Assembly (NCBI GenBank): GCA_029279945.1 | Contig: JAJUHK010000002.1 | Location: 124,001-188,000, forward strand | Direction: 5' to 3' | Origin: Pseudidiomarina indica | Lineage (GTDB): Bacteria > Pseudomonadota > Gammaproteobacteria > Enterobacterales > Alteromonadaceae | Length of the DNA stretch: 64,000 nt | Part shown: positions 28,655 to 39,342 of the stretch, piece by piece | Numbering within the stretch: the first letter of the stretch is position 1 | How the letters are laid out: each line of letters opens with the position of its first letter | The notes under the pieces: model-generated | Told to the model about the DNA's origin: nothing | Seen by the model: the letters and a program-made list of their open reading frames with translations, nothing else | Databases searched by the model: none | Made by a program: the position numbers and the translations under genes

Positions 28655-30583
28655 TTACGAGCTGGCTGGTGTATCACCAGTAGGATTAGTCGTAGATACT
28701 GGTGTAACTGGTTGTGGCGATTGATCATCCGAACCTGACGGCGGATTATCCCGCTGTTGCCAGTCTCGTGGCTCACGTACCGGACGACGGTTCATTAAGT
28801 CATCAATTTGATCAGCATCGAGGGTTTCATACTTCATCAGCGCATCTTTCATCGCATGCAAAATGTCGATATTCTCTTCCAGAATACGTTTTGCGCGATC
28901 ATAGTTGCGGTCGATGAAGTTTTTAATCTCTTGGTCAATCGCCCGCGCTGTTTCATCAGACATATGTTTATGTTGAGTCATAGAGCGGCCAAGAAACACC
29001 TCGCCTTCATCATCAGCGTACAACAATGGTCCCATCTTCTCAGACAGCCCCCATTGGGTGACCATTTTACGGGCAATTTGTGTGGCGCGCTCAATATCGT
29101 TTGAGGCACCAGTAGTCACTTTGTCATCGCCATAGATCAACTGCTCGGCAATACGTCCACCAAACAAGCTTGAAATCATACTCTCTAAATGTTGTTTCGT
29201 ATGGCTAACCCGATCTTGCTCAGGCAAGTACATGGTCACACCCAAGGCGCGGCCACGAGGAATAATCGATACCTTGTACACAGGATCATGTTCAGGTACC
29301 AACCGGCCTACAATAGCGTGGCCTGCTTCGTGATATGCCGTCATCGCCTTTTCTTCCTCAGTCATAACTAAGGAGCGACGTTCGGTGCCCATTAAAATCT
29401 TGTCTTTGGCTTTCTCAAACTCTTCCATCGCAACAACCTTTTTATTGTTGCGCGCCGCAAATAAAGCCGCTTCGTTCACTAAGTTAGCCAAGTCGGCACC
29501 CGAGAATCCAGGTGTACCACGGGCAATAACAGAAGGATCAACGTCATTGCCTAGAGGCACTTTACGCATGTGGACGCGTAAGATTTGCTCACGGCCTCTT
29601 ACATCAGGCAAACCAACCACAACTTGACGGTCAAATCGGCCAGGACGCAGCAATGCTGGGTCAAGTACGTCTGGACGGTTCGTTGCCGCAATCACGATAA
29701 TACCCTCATTGCCTTCGAACCCATCCATTTCAACTAACATTTGGTTCAAGGTTTGCTCACGCTCATCGTGACCACCCCCGAGACCAGCACCACGTTGACG
29801 GCCGACGGCATCGATTTCGTCAATAAATATAATGCAAGGTGACGCTTTCTTCGCTTGCTCGAACATATCACGTACCCGCGAAGCACCGACCCCCACGAAC
29901 ATTTCTACGAAATCAGAGCCTGAAATCGAGAAGAACGGTACCCGAGCTTCACCAGCAATGGCTTTCGCTAGTAGGGTTTTACCAGTACCTGGTGGCCCCA
30001 CCATCAATACGCCTTTCGGAATTTTTCCGCCAAGATTTTGGAATTTTGTCGGATCGCGCAGATACTCAACCAATTCGCTCACTTCTTCTTTAGCTTCATC
30101 ACAGCCGGCTACATCAGCGAACGTGGTTTTGATTTGATCTTCACTCATTAACCGCGCTTTGCTCTTACCAAACGACATGGCACCACGGCCACCACCGCCT
30201 TGCATCTGACGCATGAAAAATATCCATACCCCGATCAGCAATAGCATTGGGAACCATGAAATGAATATCTGGGCGAGGATACTTGGCTCTTCTGGGAGCT
30301 TACCACGCACGACCACGTTATTTTCGATCAGATCATCTAATAACTTTGGGTCATACTGCGTTGGAATCACCGTAGTGAATTGTTCACCGCTACGTGACTG
30401 TGCAGTAATGACACGGCCATCAATATCAACCGCACGTACCCCGCCATTATGGACTTGGTTGATAAACTGACTATAGGCCACCTGCTGGTTCGCCGCCCCG
30501 TTTTGACTAAAGTTGTTAAACACTGTCATAAGGACTACGGCGATAACCAGCCATAGAATGAGATTTTTTGCCATATCGCTCAA
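28655..30583 (-). CDS. ftsH: ATP-dependent zinc metalloprotease FtsH
   Basis: FtsH is a membrane-anchored AAA+ protease that degrades misfolded membrane proteins, LpxC and sigma-32. Two transmembrane segments flank a periplasmic domain. Walker A is G196-P-P-G-T-G-K202-T, the SRH region contains [19 protein letters not shown], and the zinc motif is H418-E-A-G-H422. I chose TTG 30583 because AGAGG lies 9 bases upstream; the more familiar ATG (30574) is 18 bases away from it. The MSDMAKNL start is also conserved with E. coli sequence. Confidence 0.97.
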   Translation of the reverse strand: MSDMAKNLILWLVIAVVLMTVFNNFSQNGAANQQVAYSQFINQVHNGGVRAVDIDGRVITAQSRSGEQFTTVIPTQYDPKLLDDLIENNVVVRGKLPEEPSILAQIFISWFPMLLLIGVWIFFMRQMQGGGGRGAMSFGKSKARLMSEDQIKTTFADVAGCDEAKEEVSELVEYLRDPTKFQNLGGKIPKGVLMVGPPGTGKTLLAKAIAGEARVPFFSISGSDFVEMFVGVGASRVRDMFEQAKKASPCIIFIDEIDAVGRQRGAGLGGGHDEREQTLNQMLVEMDGFEGNEGIIVIAATNRPDVLDPALLRPGRFDRQVVVGLPDVRGREQILRVHMRKVPLGNDVDPSVIARGTPGFSGADLANLVNEAALFAARNNKKVVAMEEFEKAKDKILMGTERRSLVMTEEEKAMTAYHEAGHAIVGRLVPEHDPVYKVSIIPRGRALGVTMYLPEQDRVSHTKQHLESMISSLFGGRIAEQLIYGDDKVTTGASNDIERATQIARKMVTQWGLSEKMGPLLYADDEGEVFLGRSMTQHKHMSDETARAIDQEIKNFIDRNYDRAKRILEENIDILHAMKDALMKYETLDADQIDDLMNRRPVREPRDWQQRDNPPSGSDDQSPQPVTPVSTTNPTGDTPASS

Positions 30584-30626
30584 AGCTGACTACCTCTTAT
30601 TTGCATTTGTAGCACGTTCTAGAGTA

Positions 30627-31253
30627 CTACACTTTGTATCCAGTCGCCACCAAATACACTTCGCGAGACCGGGCACGGGATGAATCTGGTTTACGTGTTT
30701 TGACCGTGGTAAATGCTGCGCGCACATTTTTCAAGAATTCTTCGAACCCTTCACCTTGGAATACTTTGACGACAAAACTGCCATTTGGTTTCAGGACTTG
30801 GTGGCACATTTCCAGCGCCAACTCTACTAAATACATGGCACGTGGCTGATCAACATTATCATTGCCACTCATATTGGGGGCCATATCAGACAACACAACG
30901 TCGACGTTCTTGCCACCGATACGTTGTAGTAAAGCGTCAAGCACGGCTTCTTCACGAAAGTCGCCCTGTAAAAAATCCACTCCAGCAATCGGATCCATCG
31001 GTAAAATATCGCACGCAATAACGTGGCAATTACCGTGCAACGCATCCACCACATACTGCGACCAGCCACCTGGAGCTGCACCAAGATCAACCACCGTCTG
31101 ACCTTGTTTTAACAGACGATCTTTTTGCTGAATTTCTTCCAGTTTAAAAACCGCGCGCGACCGCAATCCTTTCCTTTGCGCTTGCTGGACATAATGATCA
31201 TTAAAATGCTCTTGCAGCCAACGTTTACTACTGGCCGATCGTTTTTTCGTCAT
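30627..31253 (-). CDS. rlmE: 23S rRNA 2'-O-methyltransferase RlmE
   Basis: RlmE (RrmJ, FtsJ) methylates the 2'-OH of U2552 in the ribosomal A-loop and is heat-inducible in E. coli. The 208-residue protein has the SAM-binding [11 protein letters not shown] at residues 57-67. The catalytic lysines and aspartate fall at K37, D123 and K163, one less than the E. coli numbers. It is 43 bp upstream of ftsH and is preceded by a sigma-32-type promoter. Confidence 0.97.
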   Translation of the reverse strand: MTKKRSASSKRWLQEHFNDHYVQQAQRKGLRSRAVFKLEEIQQKDRLLKQGQTVVDLGAAPGGWSQYVVDALHGNCHVIACDILPMDPIAGVDFLQGDFREEAVLDALLQRIGGKNVDVVLSDMAPNMSGNDNVDQPRAMYLVELALEMCHQVLKPNGSFVVKVFQGEGFEEFLKNVRAAFTTVKTRKPDSSRARSREVYLVATGYKV

Positions 31254-31283
31254 GTTTTACTCACCAAACTGGCTTCTTATAGG

Positions 31284-31313
31284 TAGATGGCGTTACAATA
31301 AGGGAATTTCAAG
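31284..31313 (-). promoter_or_regulatory. Sigma-32-type heat-shock promoter for rlmE-ftsH
   Basis: On the minus strand a perfect CTTGAAA (-35, 31307-31313) is followed after 14 bp by CGCCATCTA (-10, 31284-31292). This differs from the CCCCATnTA consensus at one base. The predicted start is about 25 bases before the rlmE ATG. The E. coli rlmE-ftsH operon is also driven by sigma-32. Confidence 0.72.
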
Positions 31314-31336
31314 TCTTTTGATGGGATATATATTAC

Positions 31337-31645
31337 ATGGCAACAGCCGTAACTTTAAGCAATAAACAAAAACAGTATTTGAAGGGTTTAGCTCATCCGT
31401 TAAAACCCGTGGTATTACTCGGTGCCCACGGGCTTACCGAAGGCGTTATGGCAGAAATTGAGTTAGCCTTAGAACATCATGAGCTCATTAAAATCAAAGT
31501 GCCTGAAGAAGAACGTGAGTTACGTGAGCAAATCTACGCGACTATTATTGCGCATACTGGCGCCACAAAAGTTCAGGTGGTAGGTAAAATCCTTACCTTA
31601 TACCGCCCAAGCCAAGCCGGCAAAATCCAATTGCCACGGCGCTAA
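31337..31645 (+). CDS. yhbY: CRS1-YhbY domain RNA-binding protein
   Basis: YhbY is a one-domain KH-like RNA-binding protein associated with pre-50S ribosomal particles. The 102-residue protein has the family pattern LSNKQKQYLKGLAHPLKPVVLLG, the GLTEGVMAEIE helix and KVQVVGKILTLYRPS. It is divergent from rlmE, with 83 bp between, and has its own terminator facing greA. Confidence 0.95.
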   Translation: MATAVTLSNKQKQYLKGLAHPLKPVVLLGAHGLTEGVMAEIELALEHHELIKIKVPEEERELREQIYATIIAHTGATKVQVVGKILTLYRPSQAGKIQLPRR

Positions 31646-31655
31646 GCCTTAATGC

Positions 31656-31684
31656 AAAACAGCGCGACTAAGTCGCGCTGTTTT
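31656..31684 (+). terminator. Bidirectional terminator between yhbY and greA
   Basis: A 12-bp stem (31656-31667 with 31673-31684) with a 5-nt loop is followed by a T-run on the plus strand and preceded by A residues. It is 10 bp after the yhbY stop and also serves the convergent greA. Confidence 0.9.
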
Positions 31685-31710
31685 TTGTAACCCTGGCTGC
31701 TGTGGCTGAC

Positions 31711-32187
31711 CTAGATATAGTCTACTTGCACAACTTCATACACCACTTCCCCATTTGGGGTTTGTACAGTAACAGCATCATCCACCAATTTACCAATCAT
31801 CGCGCGCGCCAACGGCGAGTTAACTGAAATCAGGTTGGCTTTAATATCCGCCTCATCGTCACCAACAATTTTGTAGGTCACTTCTTGATCAGTCGAAGTA
31901 TTGTACAAGGTTACCGTAGCACCAAAAATCACTTTGCCATGGTTCGGGATCTTGGTCACATCAATAATTTGTGCATGTGACAATTTCGCTTCAATTTCCT
32001 GAATGCGCCCTTCACAAAATCCTTGTTGCTCACGCGCCGCATGGTATTCAGCATTCTCCTTGAGATCACCATGCTCACGCGCTTCCGCAATAGCTTGAAT
32101 AATCCGCGGTCGTTCCACGGATTTAAGCCGTTGTAATTCCTCTCGCAGTAACTCAGCACCGCGAACTGTCATTGGAATCTGGTTCAT
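31711..32187 (-). CDS. greA: Transcription elongation factor GreA
   Basis: GreA rescues backtracked RNA polymerase by stimulating transcript cleavage. The 158-residue protein has the coiled-coil N-terminal domain with the acidic tip ([22 protein letters not shown], Asp and Glu at about 41 and 44). The C-terminal domain carries [10 protein letters not shown]. Its start overlaps the carB stop by 4 bp, so it is translated from the carAB message. Confidence 0.97.
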   Translation of the reverse strand: MNQIPMTVRGAELLREELQRLKSVERPRIIQAIAEAREHGDLKENAEYHAAREQQGFCEGRIQEIEAKLSHAQIIDVTKIPNHGKVIFGATVTLYNTSTDQEVTYKIVGDDEADIKANLISVNSPLARAMIGKLVDDAVTVQTPNGEVVYEVVQVDYI

Positions 32188-35100
32188 TGCTCTAAAACCC
32201 TTTTATGCAAAGATTGAAGTGAATTCACTCGTGCTCGGTCATCGGCTGCATAGGCTTTTACCGTCGCAAATGCGGCGTTTAAGGTCGTAGTATATGTGAC
32301 TTTGTTCAGGAGTGCTTCACGACGAATATAGACTGAATCTTCAATCGCTTGGCGACCCTCAACAGTGTTAATAATATAGCTATATTCACCATTTTTCACG
32401 GCATCCACAATATTTGGACGCCCTTCTTGCAGCTTATTCACCACCGAGCAAGCAATTCCTGCGTTGTTCAACAAGGCTGCTGTACCACGGGTGGCTTCTA
32501 AGGTAAAGCCCAGCGCCACTAAACCACGTGCTAGCTCTGGTAAGCGCTCTTTATCACTATCACGGACAGACAGTAATGCTTTACCCGCTTTCGCGAGTGC
32601 TTCACCAGCACCTAAGTTTGCTTTCGCGTAAGCTTCTTCGAAGGTATCACCAACGCCCATTACCTCACCGGTGGAGCGCATTTCTGGCCCACGGATTGGA
32701 TCCACGCCTTGGAACTTCGCGAACGGAATGACCACCTCTTTCACTGAATAGTAAGGTGGAATCACTTCTTCAGTGTAGCCTTGCTGCGCAAGTGACTGAC
32801 CTACCATAACACGTGCAGCAATTTTTGCTAGCGGCACACCCGTTGCTTTTGATACAAAAGGTACGGTTCGAGCCGCACGCGGGTTCACCTCAATAAGGTA
32901 GATATTATCCCCCTGTAAGGCAAATTGAGCATTCATCAAACCAGTAACACCTAATTCAAATGCTAATTTGCGCATTTGTTCACGTAACTCATCTTGGATT
33001 GCTGGGCTTAATGAGTACGGTGGTAAGGAACATGCTGAGTCACCTGAGTGCACCCCAGCTTGCTCAATATGCTGCATAATGCCACCGATAAAGACATCGC
33101 TGCCATCACACACGGCATCAACATCCACTTCAATTGCGTTATCTAAGAAGCGATCGAGTAATACGGGTGCCGAGTTAGAAACTTTAACTGCGTCAGTTAG
33201 ATAGCGCGTTAAATCCACCTCATCGTACACGATTTCCATGGCCCGGCCACCGAGTACATAAGAGGGGCGAACCACCAACGGATAGCCAATCCGTTGTGCT
33301 TCACGGAGTGCTTCATCAACTTTGGTTACGGTCGCATTTTCCGGCTGTTTTAAACCAAGCCGACGCACCGCACTTTGAAACCGTTCACGATCTTCAGCAC
33401 GGTCGATCGCATCGGGTGACGTGCCGATAATTGGCACCCCGTTTGCTTCCAGCTCGCGCGCTAATTTTAATGGCGTTTGCCCACCGTATTGAACAATCAC
33501 CCCTTTGGGCTGCTCAACACGAACAATTTCCAGCACGTCTTCTAATGTTATCGGCTCGAAATACAAGCGGTCAGACGTGTCGTAATCGGTCGAAACAGTT
33601 TCTGGGTTGCAGTTCACCATGATCGTTTCGTAGCCATCTTCACGCAATGCTAGTGAGGCGTGAACACAGCAATAGTCAAACTCGATACCTTGCCCGATTC
33701 GGTTTGGCCCCCCCCCAATGACCATAATTTTTTCACGGTCAGTCGGCGCGGCTTCACATTCTTCATCGTAGGTTGAATACATGTACGCCGTGTCCGAACG
33801 GAACTCGCCCGCACAAGTATCAACCCGCTTGTATACTGGGTGAATACCAAGCTCATAGCGGCGCCGACGAACCTCAGTTTCGGCGACGTCCAATAGGTCA
33901 GCAATACGCTTATCTGCAAAACCTTTACGCTTCAGTAAACGCATCGCGGCTGCATCTAAACCAGCCATACCCAGTTGCTGGATCTCAGCTTCCAGCGCCA
34001 CAATTTCTTCGATTTGGATTAAATACCATTCATCAATGCGCGTTAACTCGAACACATCACGTACCGTCATGCCTAAACGGAACGCATCAGCGAGGTAGAA
34101 AATCCGTTCAGCACCTGGCTCTGTTAACTCGCGAATCACCTTAGCGCGCGCCTCAGGGTCGTCTAAATCAACCATAGAATCAAAGCCAGAGACGCCTATT
34201 TCTAAGCCTCGTAGTGCTTTTTGCAAGGATTCTTGCTGGTTACGGCCAATCGCCATGACCTCACCCACAGATTTCATCTGGGTAGTTAAGCGGTCATTAC
34301 AGCCGGGGAATTTTTCAAAGTTAAAGCGTGGAATCTTCGTCACCACGTAGTCCAGCGCCGGTTCAAAGGATGCTGGTGTGGCACCGCCTGTAATCTCGTT
34401 CGCCAGTTCATCGAGGGTGTAACCTACGGCTAACTTAGCAGCTACTTTAGCAATTGGGAAACCCGTTGCTTTGGAGGCCAATGCCGATGAACGTGACACC
34501 CGCGGGTTCATTTCAATCACCACCATTCTGCCCGTATCTGGGCACACGCCAAACTGCACGTTGGAACCGCCTGTTTCTACGCCAATTTCACGCAATACGG
34601 CCATCGCAGCATCACGCATCAGCTGATATTCTTTATCGGTAAGCGTCTGTGCAGGGGCAACTGTAATGGAGTCACCTGTATGAATGCCCATAGGGTCAAA
34701 GTTTTCAATCGCACACACTATAATGCAGTTATCGTTGCGATCGCGCACCACTTCCATTTCATACTCTTTCCAACCAATGAGGGATTGGTCGATCAGTAAT
34801 TCTTTGGTTGGTGATAAATCTAAACCACGACGGCAAATCTCTTCAAATTCTTCACGGTTATACGCAATCCCGCCACCGGTTCCGCCCATGGTGAAACTCG
34901 GACGAATGATGAGTGGGAAACCGAATTCTTCTTGAATCGCAAACGCTTCCGTTAAGTTATGCGCAATTTTCGCGTTTGGCGTTTCCAAACCAATAGCCTT
35001 CATGGCTTGGTCGAAACGATTGCGGTCTTCCGCCTTATCAATCGCGTCCGCATTCGCACCAATCATTTCCACGTTATACTTTGCCAAAACACCGTTGCGA

Positions 35101-35408
35101 TCTAATTCAAGGGCACAGTTCAATGCAGTTTGTCCACCCATGGTCGGCAACACCGCATCAGGACGTTCTACTTCAATAATCTTTGCCACGACTTCCCAAT
35201 GAATCGGCTCAATGTAAGTTACATCAGCCATTTCTGGGTCAGTCATGATAGTGGCCGGGTTAGAGTTCACCAAAATGACCCGGTAACCTTCCTCACGCAA
35301 CGCCTTACACGCTTGCGCGCCGGAGTAGTCGAACTCACAGGCTTGGCCGATAACAATCGGTCCCGCACCTAGAATGAGAATACTGTTTATATCGGTACGT
35401 TTTGGCAT
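32184..35408 (-). CDS. carB: Carbamoyl-phosphate synthase large subunit
   Basis: CarB makes carbamoyl phosphate from bicarbonate, ammonia delivered by CarA and two ATP, feeding arginine and pyrimidine synthesis. The 1074-residue protein has two homologous ATP-grasp halves, each starting with an ILILGAGP- or [12 protein letters not shown]-type loop. The C-terminal MGS-like domain binds the allosteric effectors. It lies 2 bp after carA. Length and sequence are typical. Confidence 0.98.
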   Translation of the reverse strand: MPKRTDINSILILGAGPIVIGQACEFDYSGAQACKALREEGYRVILVNSNPATIMTDPEMADVTYIEPIHWEVVAKIIEVERPDAVLPTMGGQTALNCALELDRNGVLAKYNVEMIGANADAIDKAEDRNRFDQAMKAIGLETPNAKIAHNLTEAFAIQEEFGFPLIIRPSFTMGGTGGGIAYNREEFEEICRRGLDLSPTKELLIDQSLIGWKEYEMEVVRDRNDNCIIVCAIENFDPMGIHTGDSITVAPAQTLTDKEYQLMRDAAMAVLREIGVETGGSNVQFGVCPDTGRMVVIEMNPRVSRSSALASKATGFPIAKVAAKLAVGYTLDELANEITGGATPASFEPALDYVVTKIPRFNFEKFPGCNDRLTTQMKSVGEVMAIGRNQQESLQKALRGLEIGVSGFDSMVDLDDPEARAKVIRELTEPGAERIFYLADAFRLGMTVRDVFELTRIDEWYLIQIEEIVALEAEIQQLGMAGLDAAAMRLLKRKGFADKRIADLLDVAETEVRRRRYELGIHPVYKRVDTCAGEFRSDTAYMYSTYDEECEAAPTDREKIMVIGGGPNRIGQGIEFDYCCVHASLALREDGYETIMVNCNPETVSTDYDTSDRLYFEPITLEDVLEIVRVEQPKGVIVQYGGQTPLKLARELEANGVPIIGTSPDAIDRAEDRERFQSAVRRLGLKQPENATVTKVDEALREAQRIGYPLVVRPSYVLGGRAMEIVYDEVDLTRYLTDAVKVSNSAPVLLDRFLDNAIEVDVDAVCDGSDVFIGGIMQHIEQAGVHSGDSACSLPPYSLSPAIQDELREQMRKLAFELGVTGLMNAQFALQGDNIYLIEVNPRAARTVPFVSKATGVPLAKIAARVMVGQSLAQQGYTEEVIPPYYSVKEVVIPFAKFQGVDPIRGPEMRSTGEVMGVGDTFEEAYAKANLGAGEALAKAGKALLSVRDSDKERLPELARGLVALGFTLEATRGTAALLNNAGIACSVVNKLQEGRPNIVDAVKNGEYSYIINTVEGRQAIEDSVYIRREALLNKVTYTTTLNAAFATVKAYAADDRARVNSLQSLHKRVLEQ

Positions 35409-35410
35409 AG

Positions 35411-36550
35411 TTACTGGCTCATCAATTCAATAAAGTGATCAAATAATGGTGCGGCATCATTCGGACCTGGGCTTGCTTCAGGGTGCCCTTGGAAGCCGAA
35501 TGCTTTCACATCAGTACGCTCGATTCCTTGTAAGGTTCCATCAAACAGCGATTTGTGCGTTACTTTTAAATGTTCTGGCAAGCTGTCGTAATCTACCGCA
35601 AACCCATGGTTCTGACTGGTAATCATCACCCGTCCAGTGGCTAAATCTTGTACCGGATGGTTGGCTCCATGGTGGCCTAACTTCATCCGCACAGTTTTCG
35701 CACCACTGGCTAACGCCAGTAGTTGGTGACCTAAACAGATACCAAATAGCGGTATTTTTGCAGCGAGTAATTCTTGAATCGCTGTAATGGCATAATCACA
35801 TGCTGAAGGGTCACCTGGACCATTGGATAAAAACACGCCGTCAGGTTGCATCGCCAACACATCTTTAGCTGGTGTTTGGGCAGGCACTAAGGTCACTTTA
35901 CAGCCACGTTCAGCAAGCATGCGTAAAATGTTCCATTTACACCCGAAATCATAAGCCACCACATGGAATTTCGGCTCAGTTAACTCGCCGAACCCTTGCC
36001 CTAAGCGCCAGCTAGTGCTAGTCCACTCGATGGGAGTACGGATAGTTACTTCTTTGGCTAGATCAACGCCATCTAAGCCAGGAAACTCGTTAACGAGCTG
36101 TCGCGCACGTTCGACATCAATATCACCCGCCATAATACAGCCGGTCATGGCACCTTTTTCACGGAGGATGCGGGTTAGCTTGCGGGTATCGATATCAGCA
36201 ATGCCGATCACGTTACGTTGCCGTAAGTAGTCACCAAGGGATTGTTCGCGACGGAAGTTACTGGCTTTTAATGACATCTCGCGGATGATTAGGCCTTTCG
36301 CCCAAACGCGGTTCGATTCATCGTCTTCTGGATTAGTACCGTAATTGCCAATATGGGGATAAGTTAACGTGATGATTTGTTCTGCATAGGAAGGGTCTGT
36401 CAGCATTTCTTGATAACCGGTCATGGCGGTGTTAAAAACAACTTCGCCGACTGTGGTTCCGCCGGCACCGATTGCCGTGCCGTAAAATACAGTCCCATCC
36501 GCAAGAACCAGAATGGCTTTGCTTGCTGAATGGCTCGCTAGAATTCCCAA
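35411..36550 (-). CDS. carA: Carbamoyl-phosphate synthase small subunit
   Basis: CarA hydrolyses glutamine and channels ammonia to CarB. I chose TTG 36550, which follows GGAGG by 6 bases and gives 379 residues, close to the 382 of E. coli. A longer frame from GTG 36616 would read through a terminator-like hairpin and is unlikely to be coding. The class I amidotransferase nucleophile is C272 in FGICLGHQ, with the His-x-Glu of GHPEASPG near residue 357. The leader carries an attenuator-like structure. Confidence 0.95.
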   Translation of the reverse strand: MGILASHSASKAILVLADGTVFYGTAIGAGGTTVGEVVFNTAMTGYQEMLTDPSYAEQIITLTYPHIGNYGTNPEDDESNRVWAKGLIIREMSLKASNFRREQSLGDYLRQRNVIGIADIDTRKLTRILREKGAMTGCIMAGDIDVERARQLVNEFPGLDGVDLAKEVTIRTPIEWTSTSWRLGQGFGELTEPKFHVVAYDFGCKWNILRMLAERGCKVTLVPAQTPAKDVLAMQPDGVFLSNGPGDPSACDYAITAIQELLAAKIPLFGICLGHQLLALASGAKTVRMKLGHHGANHPVQDLATGRVMITSQNHGFAVDYDSLPEHLKVTHKSLFDGTLQGIERTDVKAFGFQGHPEASPGPNDAAPLFDHFIELMSQ

Positions 36551-36567
36551 GGTGAACCTCCGTACAT

Positions 36568-36602
36568 AAAAAAACGGGTGAATCAAATAATGAGTTCCCC
36601 GT
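36568..36602 (-). promoter_or_regulatory. Terminator/attenuator hairpin in the carA leader
   Basis: On the minus strand the arms 36595-36602 and 36574-36582 pair over 8 bp with one bulge. Inner arms 36591-36593 and 36583-36585 add 3 bp around an AATAA-type loop. Seven T residues (36568-36574) follow, and the carA SD is only a few bases downstream. Its nearness to carA and distance of about 175 bp from dapB favour attenuation of carAB over simple dapB termination. Confidence 0.65.
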
Positions 36603-36776
36603 TGATTACCTTGCACCAGCGTCGGATTTTCAGAGTTATTGACCGACTGTTAGCCTACCCTGAATACCAGTGGAGTGCACGTTTCAGCTTGCCCGAAAAG
36701 TAACTGGCAAATTGGTGGTATTCTACAGAAAAGACGGAGTTCCGTAAACTGCAAATTCATCGTTTGCGATGGATAA

Positions 36777-37598
36777 CTAGAGTGGTTTCATTCCTTGCGC
36801 CAGTTGTAGTAACTGTGTTTCTATCTGCAACATATCCGCCATGCTATAAAGCCCAGCGGGTTGTTGCTGCAACCACAATGCGGCTTGCAGTGCGCCCTGC
36901 GCAAACACGCGGCGACTACTCACGCGGTGGGTAAGCTCAATACGTTCTCCGGCGTGGGCCAGAAGTACGGTATGCTCCCCGATGATATCGGCCGCTCGAA
37001 TCACTGCAAACCCAATCGACCCAGCTGCACGAATACCATCCCCGCGAACTCCAGCGCTCACTTCAGCGAGAGTTTGCCCGCGCCCGGTCGCTGCACTTTC
37101 TCCCAGCGCTATTGCGGTGCCTGATGGGCCGTCCCGCTTCGCACTATGATGCGCTTCAATAATTTCAATATCGCTATTTGGTAACACCGCCGCAGCGAGC
37201 TGCACTAACTGACGGAGCAAAGTCACACCGACGCTGGTGTTTGCTGCATACAAAACAGGTATTTCCTGAGCCACCGTGTAGAGCAGGTGTCGCTGGGTTG
37301 CCGCTAACCCTGTCGTGCACACCACGATTGGAACCCCAAGACGTTGCGCCAATGCCACATTATCAGACAATGCGTTTGGCAAGGAGAAATCAATCAGCAC
37401 ATCGACTTGTCCTGCTTGGATCTCGGCGGCACGTTGATAACGTACCCCAGCGCTATCTGGGTTGGGATAGATAGGTTCACCGTAACGAGTCGAGTATTGA
37501 CTGACAATCGCAGCGGTCACCCGCACATCAAATTTTCGCGCACTGCGAATCACGGCTTGCCCCATCCGTCCTGTGGCACCAATAATACCTAGTTTCAT
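36777..37598 (-). CDS. dapB: 4-hydroxy-tetrahydrodipicolinate reductase
   Basis: DapB is the NAD(P)H-dependent second enzyme of the diaminopimelate/lysine branch. The 273-residue protein has the Rossmann motif GIIGATGRMGQA at the N-terminus and the catalytic signature EAHHSAKRDGPSGTA. It precedes carA, as in E. coli, with a 226-bp gap. It begins 16 bp after an amino-acid or dicarboxylate carrier gene, so those two are probably co-transcribed. Confidence 0.97.
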   Translation of the reverse strand: MKLGIIGATGRMGQAVIRSARKFDVRVTAAIVSQYSTRYGEPIYPNPDSAGVRYQRAAEIQAGQVDVLIDFSLPNALSDNVALAQRLGVPIVVCTTGLAATQRHLLYTVAQEIPVLYAANTSVGVTLLRQLVQLAAAVLPNSDIEIIEAHHSAKRDGPSGTAIALGESAATGRGQTLAEVSAGVRGDGIRAAGSIGFAVIRAADIIGEHTVLLAHAGERIELTHRVSSRRVFAQGALQAALWLQQQPAGLYSMADMLQIETQLLQLAQGMKPL

Positions 37599-37614
37599 GA
37601 CAGCTGATATACCT

Positions 37615-38823
37615 TTATGATTCTGGCACTGGCTGTTGCTGACGGCCTAACACTACTGCCACTGCCATATCGCCAGTCACATTGGTCGTGGTGCGGGCCA
37701 TATCGATAACCCGATCGATAGCGGCAATAAACGCAATACCTTCGAGTGGCAATCCGACCGCATTCAAGGTTACCGTTAACATAACCATAGCCGTACCAGG
37801 TACGCCAGCCGTTCCCACCGACGCCAATGTTGCTGTAAATACAATGATTAAATAATCTGCCCAGTCTAACGGAATCCCGTAGATCTGTGCAATAAAGATT
37901 GCTGCAATGGCTGGGTAAATCCCACCACAGCCATCCATATTTATCGTTGCCCCCAACGGCAGTACAAAACTCGCGTACTCTTTTTGGACACCAAGACGCT
38001 CCGTGATCGCTTGATGCGCAGCTGGAATAGTGCCAAAACTGCTACAGGTAGTAAACGCGACAAGCTGCGCTGAAAAGATTGATTTAAAGAAAAACCACGG
38101 TGACATTCCTGCCAATCGCACCATGGTACCGTAGACCAACACGATATGGATAACACAGGCTAAGTAAATAGCACCAATAAATGCAGCAAGCGGGGTTAAG
38201 CTGGCGAGCCCATAATGACCGACCACCCATGCCATCAAGCCGAGTACGCCAAATGGTGTTAATTCCAATACCATTTTGGTAATACGATACATCACCTGAG
38301 CGCCAGCTCGCATCACATCTGCTAATGGCTTCGTTGTATCACCCAGCTGCTGTAATGTAACACCTACTAACACCGCGAATACAACGATTTGAATGACATT
38401 ACCTTCAGCAAGCGCCTGAATCGGGTTGGAGGGAATAAAATTCAGTAACACCTCAACCACACTCGGCACCACTTTCGGCTGATAGTCTGTCATCGCAACT
38501 AAATCAGGTGACGGCGTAATATCGAGTAACTGCCCCACCGTTAACCCTATGATACTCGCAATAACTGCAGTCAACAGGAATAGGCCGATGGTTTGAGCAC
38601 CGATTTTGCCCGCTTGTTTGCCTTGGCCCAGCTGTAATAAAGAACTGACAATCGCAAAGAATATCAGGGGCGCGACAAGCATTTTTAGGGCATTAATAAA
38701 CAGGGTTCCGAGTGGTCGTAAACTGGTGGCTACGTCAGGGTGCACAACCCCAACAATCACCCCTAACACAAAACCACCAAGAACCCGCTGCCAAAACGGA
38801 ATTGCAAACCAAGCTTTTAACAT
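37615..38823 (-). CDS. Dicarboxylate/amino acid:cation symporter (DAACS family)
   Basis: This is a polytopic inner-membrane carrier of 402 residues with about eight membrane helices and two re-entrant loops. It shows SSFGTIPAAHQA in hairpin 1, the substrate- and sodium-coordinating NMDGCGG, and the C-terminal DMARTTTNVTGD. Family members take up glutamate, aspartate, serine or C4-dicarboxylates. Substrate cannot be decided here, though the DRVIDMARTTTNV stretch resembles amino acid carriers. It is upstream of and close to dapB. Confidence 0.9.
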   Translation of the reverse strand: MLKAWFAIPFWQRVLGGFVLGVIVGVVHPDVATSLRPLGTLFINALKMLVAPLIFFAIVSSLLQLGQGKQAGKIGAQTIGLFLLTAVIASIIGLTVGQLLDITPSPDLVAMTDYQPKVVPSVVEVLLNFIPSNPIQALAEGNVIQIVVFAVLVGVTLQQLGDTTKPLADVMRAGAQVMYRITKMVLELTPFGVLGLMAWVVGHYGLASLTPLAAFIGAIYLACVIHIVLVYGTMVRLAGMSPWFFFKSIFSAQLVAFTTCSSFGTIPAAHQAITERLGVQKEYASFVLPLGATINMDGCGGIYPAIAAIFIAQIYGIPLDWADYLIIVFTATLASVGTAGVPGTAMVMLTVTLNAVGLPLEGIAFIAAIDRVIDMARTTTNVTGDMAVAVVLGRQQQPVPES

Positions 38824-38905
38824 ATGTCCTCAAAATCAATCGATTGGCGAACGAATAGACGATCCTATCATTGTAAATCTCTCGCTTGCTAAAGCTTAGT
38901 TCGAT

Positions 38906-38935
38906 TTGGACTGAGTTATAACCAGGTGTTAAAAT
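38906..38935 (+). promoter_or_regulatory. Putative promoter of the guanidinium exporter gene
   Basis: TTGGAC (38906-38911) and TAAAAT (38930-38935) are spaced by 18 bp. The predicted start near 38942 falls exactly at the 5' edge of the riboswitch, which supports the assignment. Confidence 0.5.
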
Positions 38936-38942
38936 ACGCATA

Positions 38943-39005
38943 GGAGGACGACCTCTCCCATACCAACGTGGGCCTATAGGTGGGAAATGGCCAGGACGAC
39001 CTGGC
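38943..39005 (+). promoter_or_regulatory. Guanidine-II (mini-ykkC) riboswitch
   Basis: Two small hairpins each display the loop ACGA. P1 pairs 38943-38947 with 38952-38956, loop 38948-38951. P2 pairs 38990-38995 with 39000-39005, loop 38996-38999. They are joined by a 33-nt linker and end just before the AAGGAG ribosome-binding site of a SugE/Gdx-type gene. Paired hairpins with ACGR loops are the definition of the guanidine-II class, whose ligand-bound form frees the ribosome-binding site. Confidence 0.9.
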
Positions 39006-39027
39006 GGGTCAACACAAGGAGTATCCA

Positions 39028-39342
39028 ATGGCTTGGATCATGTTGTTCATCGCCGGGTTGTTTGAAGTCGTCTGGGCTTTTTTTATGAAGCAATCGGATG
39101 GTTTTACTCGGCCACTCGCAACCATTATTACCATCAGTACCATGCTGATTAGCTTTTGGTTGTTAGCCCTTGCCATGCGTAGCATTCCGCTAGGCGCTGC
39201 TTATACGATCTGGACTGGGATCGGTGCCGTCGGCGCCTTTGTCGCGGGTATTTGGTGGCTAGGCGAGCCGATTACACCGCTGCGCATTCTCGCAGCAGTG
39301 CTTATCATCGCTGGGTTAATCTTAATGAAATTAACGAGCTAG
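39028..39342 (+). CDS. gdx: Guanidinium exporter Gdx (SugE-type small multidrug resistance protein)
   Basis: Gdx exports guanidinium in exchange for protons as an antiparallel dimer. The 104-residue protein has four transmembrane helices and the essential E13 (AGLFEVVWA), with G10 and W16 as in SugE-subfamily members. The start ATG 39028 follows AAGGAG; in-frame sequence upstream belongs to the riboswitch. Control by a guanidine-II riboswitch directly supports guanidinium as substrate. Its stop overlaps the convergent M48 gene by 4 bp. Confidence 0.95.
   Translation: MAWIMLFIAGLFEVVWAFFMKQSDGFTRPLATIITISTMLISFWLLALAMRSIPLGAAYTIWTGIGAVGAFVAGIWWLGEPITPLRILAAVLIIAGLILMKLTS

Noticed and set aside
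36551-36616. N-terminal extension of carA
   Set aside because: It reads through the hairpin and T-run of the leader and is not conserved in CarA; the TTG at 36550 has a strong ribosome-binding site.
36755-36770. Possible ArgR box in the dapB-carA spacer
   Set aside because: Only one half-site (TGAAT) is recognisable and its partner half is poor, so an ArgR operator is not supported.
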